A program made the position numbers and the translations under genes. Below the pieces are notes generated by a model. The model was given only the letters and a program-made list of their open reading frames with translations. It searched no databases and was not told the DNA's origin. This document shows positions 1 to 7,774 of a DNA stretch of 64,000 bases, piece after piece. Numbering within the stretch: position 1 is the stretch's first letter; each line of letters starts with the position of its first letter. The DNA lies in NCBI RefSeq assembly GCF_002086735.1, contig NZ_MVIJ01000003.1:62001-126000 (forward strand), given 5' to 3'. The DNA is from Mycobacterium scrofulaceum (GTDB taxonomy: Bacteria; Actinomycetota; Actinomycetes; Mycobacteriales; Mycobacteriaceae).

Positions 1-2
1 CC

Positions 3-494
3 AAGCCGGTCGTGTCCGCGGTCAACGGCATCTGTCAGGGTGGTGGCCTGCAGATCGCGATGTGCAGTGACCTCGCCGTGGTGAGTGATCGGGCCGTCTT
101 CCGGGTGCCCGAATTGTTCCGTGGCATCGCCGACACGTACTACAGCCAGGTCCTGGCCCGGCTCATCGGACCGGTCCGGACCAAGGACCTGATGTTCACC
201 GGACGGACGCTGAACGCGCAGGAGGCGCTCGACTGGGGCATGGTGAGCAGGGTGGTCCCGCACGACGACCTGATGAGCGTCGCCAAGGAGTTGCTCGCGC
301 AGTGTTGCCGGACCGCTCCGGGAGCGCGCGGGTTGGTCAAGGCGAGCCTGGACAACTACCTCGGGCTGTACGACCGGATCGGCATGACGACCAGTCTGTT
401 CGGTCCCGAGGCGGCCGAAGGCTTTCGGGCGTTCAAGCAGAAGGACTCGCCGGACTGGGTGCACCCGGAACTCCGGGTCCAGGGCCGGTTGTAG
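3..494 (+). CDS. Enoyl-CoA hydratase/isomerase (crotonase), C-terminal part, 5' truncated by window edge
   Basis: The reading frame is open from the first bases, so the start lies outside the window; about 163 C-terminal residues remain. The crotonase fold is recognisable from KPVVSAVNG, the oxyanion-hole region CQGGGLQIAMCSD and the VPELFRG segment. Canonical enoyl-CoA hydratase carries GGGxEL at the first position; here the first catalytic Glu is Gln, while the second Glu (VPEL) is kept. The exact chemistry (hydratase, isomerase or hydrolase) is therefore open. It is followed by a hairpin terminator and converges on the SDR at 541-1320. Confidence 0.85.
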   Translation, partial: KPVVSAVNGICQGGGLQIAMCSDLAVVSDRAVFRVPELFRGIADTYYSQVLARLIGPVRTKDLMFTGRTLNAQEALDWGMVSRVVPHDDLMSVAKELLAQCCRTAPGARGLVKASLDNYLGLYDRIGMTTSLFGPEAAEGFRAFKQKDSPDWVHPELRVQGRL

Positions 495-501
495 CCCGTC
501 G

Positions 502-530
502 CTGCGGGCCGACGCGAGGTCGGCCCGCAG
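502..530. terminator. Bidirectional hairpin terminator between convergent genes
   Basis: A perfect 12-bp stem, CTGCGGGCCGAC at 502-513 and GTCGGCCCGCAG at 519-530, closes a 5-nt loop (GCGAG). It sits in the 46-bp gap between the stop of the rightward crotonase and the stop of the leftward SDR, where it can serve both strands. There is no T-tract, which is common for mycobacterial terminators. Confidence 0.75.
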
Positions 531-540
531 TCCACGCCGG

Positions 541-1320
541 CTACTTCGGAGTGAAGCGCTGCGCGCCGTCTAGGCGCATCACCTCGCCGTTGACGTAGCC
601 GTTGGACAGCAGAAACGTTGCTGCGTCGGCATACTCGGCAGGAGTGCCTAGTCGCTTGGGGAACGGGATGTTGGCGGCGAACTTTGCGATCGCCTCTTCG
701 CCGACCGACTCCATGATCGGCGTCTTCATCGTTCCAGGGGCGATGGTGTTGACTCGGATGCCCACCGAACTGAGGTCGCGAGCGGCAGCGATGGTCAACC
801 CGATCACGCCGGCTTTCGCTGCGGCATAAGCGGTCTGGCCGATCTGGCCCTCATAGCCGGCAACCGAGGCCGTCATGACGATGGCACCGCGTTCGCCGTC
901 CTCACGAGGTTCGGCAGCGGCTACCGCAGCCGCTACCAGCCGTGTCAGGTTGTAGGTGCCGTTGAGATACAGGTTGATCGTCTTAGTGAATGCGGCCATG
1001 TCGGCGGGACTGCCGTCGCGCTGCACGATCCGTTGGGCCACCCCGAAGCCGCCGTGCGCAACGACCGCGTAGCGCAATCGACCGAGCTGGTTGGCCTGCT
1101 CGATGGCGCCCTGCACACTCTCGTCACTGGTTACATCGGTACTGACAAACAGTGCCCCGCTGCCCAGTTCGTCGGCCAGAGCCTTACCCTTGTCGGCGGC
1201 GAGATCGGCGATCACCACGCCGAGTCCGTCGGCATGGAGCCGACGGACCGTCGCCTCGCCCAGGCCACCCGCGCCGCCGCTGACAATCGCCGACGCTCCG
1301 TCGAATTTCGCTACAGTCAC
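541..1320 (-). CDS. SDR family oxidoreductase, type II 3-hydroxyacyl-CoA dehydrogenase-like
   Basis: A 259-residue classical short-chain dehydrogenase. The NAD-binding glycine motif SGGAGGLG lies at about residues 14-21, a serine (TAS) near 152, and the catalytic Y165-AAA-K169. The middle and C-terminal part (NTIAPGTMKTPI, FP.RLG.P.EYA) resembles HSD10-type 3-hydroxyacyl-CoA dehydrogenases. I place the start at GTG 1320: it forms a GTGA overlap with the upstream ACAD stop and lies 5 nt after AAGGAG. The TTG at 1323 would be only 2 nt from that site. It is the last gene of a leftward SDR/ACAD/ACAD/SDR operon and plausibly oxidises the 3-hydroxyacyl-CoA made downstream of those ACADs. Confidence 0.88.
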   Translation of the reverse strand: MTVAKFDGASAIVSGGAGGLGEATVRRLHADGLGVVIADLAADKGKALADELGSGALFVSTDVTSDESVQGAIEQANQLGRLRYAVVAHGGFGVAQRIVQRDGSPADMAAFTKTINLYLNGTYNLTRLVAAAVAAAEPREDGERGAIVMTASVAGYEGQIGQTAYAAAKAGVIGLTIAAARDLSSVGIRVNTIAPGTMKTPIMESVGEEAIAKFAANIPFPKRLGTPAEYADAATFLLSNGYVNGEVMRLDGAQRFTPK

Positions 1321-2426
1321 CAATTCTCCTTATTAACCATTGTTTTCACTTCAGGCGGATCGCCCGTCACCAAGCTCCACGGATCCTCCGCGGCCAGCAC
1401 CAGCCGGCCGAGTCGTCGTGCGTAGTTCGCGGTCGTGCCGTAATCCGCGGTCCAGCTCTGAGCGCGCAGGGTGAACAGCCACAGCGGGTGCTCACTGGTG
1501 ACGCCGATCGCGCCGTGCAACTGATGGGCGACGCTGGTGACCGGGCCGACGGCGCGGCCGACTGCGACCTTCGCGACGGTGACGGCATAGTCGGTGTGGG
1601 GGGAGTTGAAGCCGTGCTCGGAAGCGGCGGCGACAGCTAATTCCGCAGCGGCACGGGCTCTTTCGATCTCTCCGGCCATGCCGGCCAGTGACTGCTGCAC
1701 GGATTGGAAGGCGCTGAGCGGACGACCGAACTGGACGCGCTGCCGGGTGTGCTCGACTGAAAGTGCGGCGGCGGCGTCCAGCACCCCGATGGTCTGCACA
1801 CAGCGTGACCATGCGCCGCGCCGAGTCAGCTCGGCGCCGAGTGCCGGGTCTACGGCGTGTAATTGGTCGGCGGACACGTCGAACGGAACCGAATCGCGTG
1901 GTTCGCCTGCCAGGTTGTGGCCTTCCTGCAGATCACCAGAGGCCACGTCGATGACGCCGACCCGCAGCCCGGCGGGCGTGGTGACGGCTAGCAGGGCGGC
2001 GGCGCACGCTCGAGCCCATGGCACGCCGGTCGCGGTGCCGGTGACCCTGGCGCCGTCGGTTTCGGCATCGGCGACGGCAACGGTCAGCGGCCCGTTGGGG
2101 AGCTCGATCCCGGCCTGCTGGCCCAGCCACCCGGCAAGCGCGTCGGTTTCGGCCAACGGCACCGCGCCGGCGTGGCGGGACACGCCGTAAAGCGCAATGG
2201 CCAACTCGTGCGGGCCGGCTCCCATGTCGGGCGTGCTCGTCAGCCTGGCCAGCCCGGTGTCCTCGAGGTTGCGCCAGAGTTCGGCGTCGAACTGCTCGGG
2301 GATGCCGCGACGGCCCAGCCCCGCGTCATAGGAACGCCGGCCAAGGTCGTCGACGAGCTGGCGCAGCTGTGTGTCGTCATTTTGAGAGTCGGTCGCGGCG
2401 AATACCCCGCCGCCCAGCGCGCTCAT
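1317..2426 (-). CDS. Acyl-CoA dehydrogenase, non-catalytic (beta-like) partner subunit
   Basis: A 369-residue ACAD-family protein. It keeps the FAD/CoA scaffold (QRVQFGRPLSAFQSVQQ, LHGAIGVTSEHPLW) but shows no Glu at either usual catalytic-base position: no YEGT near the C-terminus and no xxERx helix residue. That is the signature of the beta subunits in mycobacterial alpha2-beta2 FadE heterotetramers. The ATG at 2426 overlaps the stop of the catalytic ACAD at 2423-3574 (ATGA), so the two are almost certainly translated and assembled together. FAD would be shared across the interface (family knowledge; inference here). Confidence 0.88.
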   Translation of the reverse strand: MSALGGGVFAATDSQNDDTQLRQLVDDLGRRSYDAGLGRRGIPEQFDAELWRNLEDTGLARLTSTPDMGAGPHELAIALYGVSRHAGAVPLAETDALAGWLGQQAGIELPNGPLTVAVADAETDGARVTGTATGVPWARACAAALLAVTTPAGLRVGVIDVASGDLQEGHNLAGEPRDSVPFDVSADQLHAVDPALGAELTRRGAWSRCVQTIGVLDAAAALSVEHTRQRVQFGRPLSAFQSVQQSLAGMAGEIERARAAAELAVAAASEHGFNSPHTDYAVTVAKVAVGRAVGPVTSVAHQLHGAIGVTSEHPLWLFTLRAQSWTADYGTTANYARRLGRLVLAAEDPWSLVTGDPPEVKTMVNKENW

Positions 2427-3574
2427 CGCAGCCCCATACCGCGGGCGATGACGCCGCGTAGCACCTCGTTGGTGCCACCGCGCAGCGTGAACATGGGTTT
2501 GTGCAGCCACGCGGTGTTCAGCATGGCCTCCAGTTCGGAATTCGGCGGTGCCGCCTCGAGCAGGTCGGCGATCAACCCGACGGATTCGGCTTCGAAACGG
2601 GTGCCGAGGTCCTTCACCAGCGCCGCCTGATTCGCCGCGTCGCCGCCGTCGGTGAGCGTGCGGGCCACCGACAACGACAGCTGCCGCAGCGAGATCAACC
2701 GCGCCATCAGGTCGCCGATGTCGGCGGCGGTACGGTCGTCGGGCACCGGCCCGCGACCGAGTGTGCGGATGGCGGCGAACAGCAGGGGACCGGTGGACAG
2801 GATCCGCTCGGGCCCGCTGCGTTCGAACGACAACTCGGACGTGACCTGGTGCCAGCCGTTGCCGACCTCACCGAGCACGTCGGCATCGGGAACGAAGACC
2901 TGCTCGAACAGCACCTCGTTGAAGTGGTGAGCCCCCGACATCAAGATGATCGGCTCGATGCGGACGCCCTCGGCATCGCACGGCACCAGGAATTGGCTGA
3001 ACCCGGCGTGGCGGTGTTCTGGATCCGGCGGGCTGGTGCGGGCTAGCACGACGACCTGGTGCGCATGGTGGGCCCCGCTGGTCCACACCTTGCTGCCGGA
3101 GAGTAGCCAGCCGCCGTCGGCGCGGACAGCCTTGGTTTGCACAGCAGCAAGGTCGGACCCGGCGCCGTGTTCGCTCATGCCGATTGACGAAAAAAGCTGT
3201 CCTGCAACAATCTTGGGCAACAAACGTTCGCGCTGCTCCTCATTGCCGTAGGTCAGCAGGGCGGGTGCGACCTGACGGTCGGCCGTCCAGTGGGCGGCCA
3301 CGGGCGCGCCCGCCGCGATCAGTTCCTCGGTCACCACGTAGCGGTGCAGGTGCCCCAGCCCGTGGCCGCCGTAACGCTGCGGGATGGTCAGGCCGGTGAA
3401 TCCGGCGGCGCCAAGCCGCCCCGAGAACTCCTCGTCCCACCCGGCCAGCCATGAATCGACGCCGGGCTGCCAGCCGAATTCAGCACGGTCGGACTCCAAG
3501 AAGTCGCGCACGGCGTGCCGCAGTTTGACCAACTCAGGCTCACGGGCGCTCAACGCGTCGAACGAATTCACCAC
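2423..3574 (-). CDS. Acyl-CoA dehydrogenase, catalytic (alpha-like) subunit
   Basis: A 383-residue FadE-type flavoprotein catalysing alpha,beta-dehydrogenation of an acyl-CoA. Visible motifs are the flavin-binding GMSEHGAGSDLAAVQTKA and VWTSGAHHAHQ and the C-terminal RGGTNEVLRGVIARGMG. The C-terminal catalytic Glu of MCAD-type enzymes is Gly here. The likely base is the helix Glu in SFERSGPERI, as in isovaleryl/long-chain ACADs. The start is GTG 3574, preceded by GGAAG. It overlaps the beta-like ACAD by 4 nt and follows the SDR by 9 nt, so all are probably one operon. Confidence 0.9.
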   Translation of the reverse strand: MVNSFDALSAREPELVKLRHAVRDFLESDRAEFGWQPGVDSWLAGWDEEFSGRLGAAGFTGLTIPQRYGGHGLGHLHRYVVTEELIAAGAPVAAHWTADRQVAPALLTYGNEEQRERLLPKIVAGQLFSSIGMSEHGAGSDLAAVQTKAVRADGGWLLSGSKVWTSGAHHAHQVVVLARTSPPDPEHRHAGFSQFLVPCDAEGVRIEPIILMSGAHHFNEVLFEQVFVPDADVLGEVGNGWHQVTSELSFERSGPERILSTGPLLFAAIRTLGRGPVPDDRTAADIGDLMARLISLRQLSLSVARTLTDGGDAANQAALVKDLGTRFEAESVGLIADLLEAAPPNSELEAMLNTAWLHKPMFTLRGGTNEVLRGVIARGMGLR

Positions 3575-3583
3575 TGCCGCTTC

Positions 3584-4447
3584 CTAAACCGTAGGCGCCG
3601 GGGCCGACAGGAGGTAGAAGTTGGGCGTCAGGTCATCCTCGTTGGCCGCCAGTAGGTACTCCGACAGGTCGGCGCGGCCCTCCTCACGAAGGATCTCCTC
3701 GTCGGTGTAGAAGTGGCCGCTGCACGCCGCGGCGGGACGGGTGACCAGCGCGTGCACCGCCTCGGCCATGATCTGCGGGCTGCGGGCCTGCGCCCGCACC
3801 GTTTCCTCGCCCATTGCGACCATCATTCCCGTACTGGCGATCGTGGTGGCCGGCCACAGTGAATTCACCGCGATCGGCACCGAGGCGAACTCCTCGGCCC
3901 ATCCCAAGGTGAGCAGGCTCTCGGCATACTTGCCCACGGTGTGCCCGACATGGGCACCAACCCATCGGGGGTCCATGTTCAGCGGAGGGGCGACATTGAC
4001 CACGTGCGCGTTGCCCGACCGGCGCAAGTACGGAAGTGCGGCCTGCACAATCGCGAACGGCCCTTCGACATTGACCTCCAGCAGCCGGCGCAGGCTTTTG
4101 GGCGGTAGCTGCGCGGTCGGTCGTAGATCCAAGGCTCCGGCGTTGTTGATGACGACGTCGATGCCACCGAACGCGTCGGCTACCGCCTCGACTGCCGCTG
4201 CGACCGCTGCCGCATCGCGCACATCGCAGGTCAGCGGCAGCGCCCGACCGCCGGCACGTTGCACGGCGTCCGCGGTCTCGCCAAGGGTGCCCGCGATCTT
4301 GGGATTCGGCGTCTGAGTCTTAGCCAACAGGGCCACAGCAGCGCCATCGGCGGCGGCCCGAACGGCGACGGCGGCTCCGATACCGCGGCTCGCGCCGGTG
4401 ACCACGACCACGCGGTGCTTCAAGGTGCGAGAATCGGGACTACCCAC
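3584..4447 (-). CDS. HSDL2-like short-chain dehydrogenase with His at the catalytic Tyr position
   Basis: A 287-residue SDR from GTG 4447. The longer open frame upstream has no SDR sequence and crosses a divergent promoter, so I exclude it. It starts with TGASRGIG (residues 17-24) and has the HSDL2-type signature AKTQTPNPKIAGTL. The NNAG motif is near 101-104 and NVAPPLNMDPRW follows at about 151-162. In HSDL2 relatives the active site reads YTxxKY; here it is H169-TVG-K173, so the canonical Tyr proton donor is missing. It heads the leftward operon with the alpha/beta ACAD pair. It could be a low-activity or repurposed dehydrogenase. Confidence 0.85.
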   Translation of the reverse strand: MGSPDSRTLKHRVVVVTGASRGIGAAVAVRAAADGAAVALLAKTQTPNPKIAGTLGETADAVQRAGGRALPLTCDVRDAAAVAAAVEAVADAFGGIDVVINNAGALDLRPTAQLPPKSLRRLLEVNVEGPFAIVQAALPYLRRSGNAHVVNVAPPLNMDPRWVGAHVGHTVGKYAESLLTLGWAEEFASVPIAVNSLWPATTIASTGMMVAMGEETVRAQARSPQIMAEAVHALVTRPAAACSGHFYTDEEILREEGRADLSEYLLAANEDDLTPNFYLLSAPAPTV

Positions 4448-4489
4448 GGTTTGTTGGCCTTCCGCCGTCGCTGCGGTGATTCGAGGAAT

Positions 4490-4513
4490 GCTATAACTAT
4501 ATAGCTCATTAGT
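4490..4513. promoter_or_regulatory. Operator-like motif in divergent promoter, shared with 25833-25855
   Basis: In the 102-bp gap between SDR 3584-4447 and thiolase-like 4550-5770 lies the dyad GCTATA-ACTA-TATAGC (4490-4505), followed by TCATTAGT. Positions 4491-4513 match 25833-25855 at 21 of 23 bases, and the latter is in another divergent thiolase/ligase promoter. TATAACT could also be a -10 element. The regulator is unknown. Confidence 0.65.
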
Positions 4514-4549
4514 GGGAGGGATGAACCCGCCCGACCGAAGCGAGGCCCC

Positions 4550-5770
4550 ATGACTCAGGTTCTGTCGATCGGCACCTATCTGCCGCCATGGACTGTGCGC
4601 GACCGGCGGGTCAAGGGGCCCGACGAGGACGCGCTGACGATGGCCGTCGCCGCCGGCCGCGCCGCCGATCCCGAGGCCACGGCGCAACGCGTGGCGTTGG
4701 TGTCACGTGACTTTCCGCTGCTGGAGGGCGGCAACGGCGCGGTGCTGTTGGCCGCGTTGTCCCTGCCGGCCGACACCCCCGTCGCCGAGGTCCTCGGCGG
4801 TGCGCCCGCCGTGTTGGACCAAATCTGCAGCGCCGGCGAAGGCACCTTGGTGATCGCCGCCGACGACAACGAGCTCGCGGCGGGGGCCGGTGCGGTGCTC
4901 ACGGGCGATTGCGGCGCCTCCGTGACCCCGCTGGCACGCCAGACCCGCAGTCTGCCGTTGACGGCCCGTGGTGCCGACGGCGCCCGCCACTCCTACGTCG
5001 ACCCCCGGCTGCAACGTGAGGTCGGGGTGCGTTCCACACTGGCCCGATTGGGCCTCGCCCCAAACTCGGCGGTGGCAGCGGTCGCAGGCGTGCCGGTCGC
5101 GCAGGTCGGGGGTGACTTCGACACATCGCACGCCGTCGGCATCCCCACCGTCTCCGCCACGGCGATCATCCGGCTGTTGGCCGATGCGATCGAGGCTGGC
5201 GCACAAGGCTTGTTGATCGCCGTCGAGCAATCCAGTGTCAGCGCGGCCGATCTCGCGCAGGGGGGCGCCAAGCCCAGGATCGCCCGCGACGAGTTTCCGG
5301 CGCGGGAGCTACCCAAGGCGCGCGTTGCCGACGGCGTCGGCATTCCGATTTCGATGCCCGCGTATGCGCGCGCTTTCGAGCCGAAGATCCGTTGGGAGGC
5401 GGCGGTTTTCGAAGAGAGCCCCGGCATCGATGCCGCACCGCAGTTTCCACCGCGGCTCCGAGTCGACAATGCCGGACGGTTGGCCACCGAGTACCGGCTC
5501 GAGTCGCTGCCGCGAACCGGCACCGTCTACACCCACACTACGGTGCGGATTCCGGTGCCCGACTTGCCCAGCCCGTACTCCCTGGCCGTCGTTCAACTCG
5601 ACGACAGCCCGGTGCGGGTGCTGCTGAAAGTCACCGGTGTGCCCGCGGGCGAGGCGACGATCGGACAGCCGGGGTCGGTGGTGCTGCGCAGGATCGCCAC
5701 TCGCACCGGCATTCCCGATTACGGCTACGCCTTCTGGCCCGGACGGACGCTGGAAGGAGCGGTTGCATGA
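4550..5770 (+). CDS. Thiolase-like (HMG-CoA-synthase-like) protein fused to a C-terminal DUF35 OB-fold domain
   Basis: A 406-residue protein. Residues 1-270 look like a thiolase-superfamily domain (IGTYLPPW, repeated hydrophobic core, AIEAGAQGLLIAVEQSS) without an obvious catalytic Cys-His set. Residues about 300-400 form a DUF35 OB-fold (GTVYTHTTVRIP, SLAVVQLDDSPVRVLLKV, PDYGYAFWPGR). The usual zinc-ribbon cysteines of DUF35 proteins are absent. DUF35 domains typically partner thiolase-like enzymes, as in the steroid aldolase Ltp2/ChsH2. Its stop overlaps the ATG of thiolase 5767-6927 (ATGA), so that protein is the likely partner. The function as an acyl-transfer or cleavage subunit is inferred. 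Confidence 0.78.
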   Translation: MTQVLSIGTYLPPWTVRDRRVKGPDEDALTMAVAAGRAADPEATAQRVALVSRDFPLLEGGNGAVLLAALSLPADTPVAEVLGGAPAVLDQICSAGEGTLVIAADDNELAAGAGAVLTGDCGASVTPLARQTRSLPLTARGADGARHSYVDPRLQREVGVRSTLARLGLAPNSAVAAVAGVPVAQVGGDFDTSHAVGIPTVSATAIIRLLADAIEAGAQGLLIAVEQSSVSAADLAQGGAKPRIARDEFPARELPKARVADGVGIPISMPAYARAFEPKIRWEAAVFEESPGIDAAPQFPPRLRVDNAGRLATEYRLESLPRTGTVYTHTTVRIPVPDLPSPYSLAVVQLDDSPVRVLLKVTGVPAGEATIGQPGSVVLRRIATRTGIPDYGYAFWPGRTLEGAVA

Positions 5771-6927
5771 GAAAAGTCGCCATCGTCGGCGCGGGGATGA
5801 CGCCCTTCGCCGAACACTTCGAACTGGGTATCAAGGACCTGGTGCCGATGGCCTACGCCGAAGCGGTCGCCAACGTTGACAAGGGCATTCAGAAGTCTGA
5901 GCTCGAAGCCGCGTGGTTCGGCGAGTTAGCGACCACCGACGGGTTCCCGTCCGGCATTTTGGCCGACACCCTCGATCTGACTGACATCCCGGTAACCCGC
6001 GTCGAAAATGCCTGCGCCACCGGCAATGACGCGATCCGGAACGGCACGCTGGCCATTGCCTCCGGCCTCTACGATGTGGTGCTCGTCGTCGGGGCCGACA
6101 AGGTCCGCGAGACCTCCTCGAACACCACGTTCTGGGACTGGGCGGCGATGACCCGCGACAACGCCTGGGACTATCCGCTGGGGCTGGTTGCGCCCGCCAA
6201 TTTCGCGCTGCACGTGATGCGATATCTGCACGAGTCTCCGGCGACGAAGGAGCACATGGCGATGGTGGCGGTGAAGAACCATTTCCACGCGGTGAACAAC
6301 CCGAAAGCTCAACTGCGCTATGAGATCACCGTCGAGCAGGCGCTTGCCGCGCCGATCGTGGTCGAACCCTTCGGGCTCTACGACTGCACCCCGCAGAGCG
6401 ACGGCGCGGCCGCGGTGATCTTGGCTGCCGAGGACGTCGTCGACCGCTACACCGACCGTCCCGTCTGGGTTCGCGGCGTGGGGCTGGGTATGGACCGGGT
6501 GATGCACCAGCATAAGACGGACATGACGACGTTTCCGCCGACGGTGCGTGCCGCCAAGGCCGCAATGGCGATGGCCGGGGTGACGCCGCGCGATATCGAC
6601 GTCGCCGAGGTCCACGACTGCTTCACCGGCGTCGAGCTGATCAGCTACGAAGATCTGGGCTTCGCACACCGTTTCGAGGCCTACAAGTTGGTGGAAGGCC
6701 GCGAACACTATGTGGGCGGGTCGATTCCGATCAACCCGAGCGGCGGGTTGAAGGCTAAGGGGCATCCGCCGGGTGCCACCGGCGTGGCGCAGTGTTACGA
6801 ACTGTTCAACCAGCTTCGCGGTGAAGCCGAGAATCAGGTTGACGGCGCACGAATTGCGTTGGCGCACAACATCGGCGGGCCGACCGCGGTCTCCGCGGTC
6901 ACCGTCCTTTCCAACCAGAAGAACTGA
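5767..6927 (+). CDS. SCP2-type thiolase (lipid-transfer-protein family)
   Basis: A 386-residue thiolase with nucleophilic C83 in ENACATGND and H333 in LKAKGHPPGATG, so the acyltransferase machinery looks intact. VAEVHDCFTGVELISYEDLGFA is typical of SCP2/Ltp thiolases. The ATG at 5767 overlaps the preceding thiolase-DUF35 gene; a longer open frame upstream is read-through and is rejected. It probably performs CoA-dependent cleavage of a 3-ketoacyl-CoA, assisted by the DUF35-bearing neighbour (inference). Crotonase 6940-7749 follows after 12 nt in the same operon. Confidence 0.88.
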   Translation: MRKVAIVGAGMTPFAEHFELGIKDLVPMAYAEAVANVDKGIQKSELEAAWFGELATTDGFPSGILADTLDLTDIPVTRVENACATGNDAIRNGTLAIASGLYDVVLVVGADKVRETSSNTTFWDWAAMTRDNAWDYPLGLVAPANFALHVMRYLHESPATKEHMAMVAVKNHFHAVNNPKAQLRYEITVEQALAAPIVVEPFGLYDCTPQSDGAAAVILAAEDVVDRYTDRPVWVRGVGLGMDRVMHQHKTDMTTFPPTVRAAKAAMAMAGVTPRDIDVAEVHDCFTGVELISYEDLGFAHRFEAYKLVEGREHYVGGSIPINPSGGLKAKGHPPGATGVAQCYELFNQLRGEAENQVDGARIALAHNIGGPTAVSAVTVLSNQKN

Positions 6928-6939
6928 TAGGACCATCAC

Positions 6940-7749
6940 ATGACAACTTCCGAGATCGCCACCCTGCCCGGCTACGAAGAGTTTGCGCCGTGGCTGCTGG
7001 TGGAGAAGACCGGCAACGTGCACGTGATCAGCATCAACCGGCCGGAGGCTTTCAACGCCGTCAACGAGGACGTGCACCACGCGTTCGCGACGATCTGGCG
7101 GGTACTGGCCGCCGACGATGACGTGCGGGCGGTGGTGACAACCGGTGTCGGAAAGGCATTTTCCGCGGGCGGCGACATGGTGATGTTCGGGCGCCTCATC
7201 GAGGACCCAGTGGCACGTCAGTTTCAGATCACCGAGGCCCGCACGGTTTTTCTCGAGGTGATCAATTTCCCCAAGCCGCTGGTGTCGGCCGTCAACGGCC
7301 CGGCTGTCGGGCTCGGCTGCTCGATCGCTTTGTTGAGCGACTTCCTGGTGATGGGGGAGAACAGCTACCTGGCCGACCCGCATGTCGCGGTCGGCTTGGT
7401 GGCCGGTGACGGCGGTGCCGCGATGCTTCCGCTGCTGATCGGCCTGATGAAAGCCAAAGAGTATGTGCTGCTGGGGGATCGGATCACCCCTGCCATTGCG
7501 GACAAGCTGAACCTCGTCACCAAAGTGGCCACCGATGACACCGTGCTCGACGAGGCGCTCGCAATAGGAGAGCGGCTGGCCGGTCTGCCGCCTCAGGCCC
7601 TGCGCGCCAGCAAGGTCGCGATGAACATGCACCTGTCTCGGGCCGCGCTCGGTGTGCTGGAGTACGCGCTGGCCGAGGAATACACGTCGTTCTCGACCCC
7701 GGAATTCAAGGAGCGGGTGGCCGCGTTCCGGGCGCGCTCGAAGAAGTAG
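6940..7749 (+). CDS. Crotonase-family protein lacking both canonical hydratase glutamates
   Basis: A 269-residue enoyl-CoA hydratase/isomerase-superfamily protein (INRPEAFNAVN, FSAGGDM, KPLVSAVNGPAVGLGCSIALLSD). At the two hydratase Glu positions it has Ser (GLGCSIAL) and a DPHVAVGLVAGDGG segment in place of PE.. . This GLVAGDGG type is common in actinobacterial side-chain clusters, and its reaction may be isomerisation, hydration by another residue, or C-C/thioester hydrolysis. It is third in the operon after the thiolase-DUF35 and thiolase genes. Confidence 0.82.
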   Translation: MTTSEIATLPGYEEFAPWLLVEKTGNVHVISINRPEAFNAVNEDVHHAFATIWRVLAADDDVRAVVTTGVGKAFSAGGDMVMFGRLIEDPVARQFQITEARTVFLEVINFPKPLVSAVNGPAVGLGCSIALLSDFLVMGENSYLADPHVAVGLVAGDGGAAMLPLLIGLMKAKEYVLLGDRITPAIADKLNLVTKVATDDTVLDEALAIGERLAGLPPQALRASKVAMNMHLSRAALGVLEYALAEEYTSFSTPEFKERVAAFRARSKK

Positions 7750-7774
7750 CTCGACGGGCCGGCGCGGGAATCAG

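Noticed and set aside
5926..7632. 568-residue open frame on the minus strand
   Set aside because: It lies antisense to the thiolase and crotonase, is His/Arg/Gly-rich with no known domain, and is a typical high-GC shadow frame.
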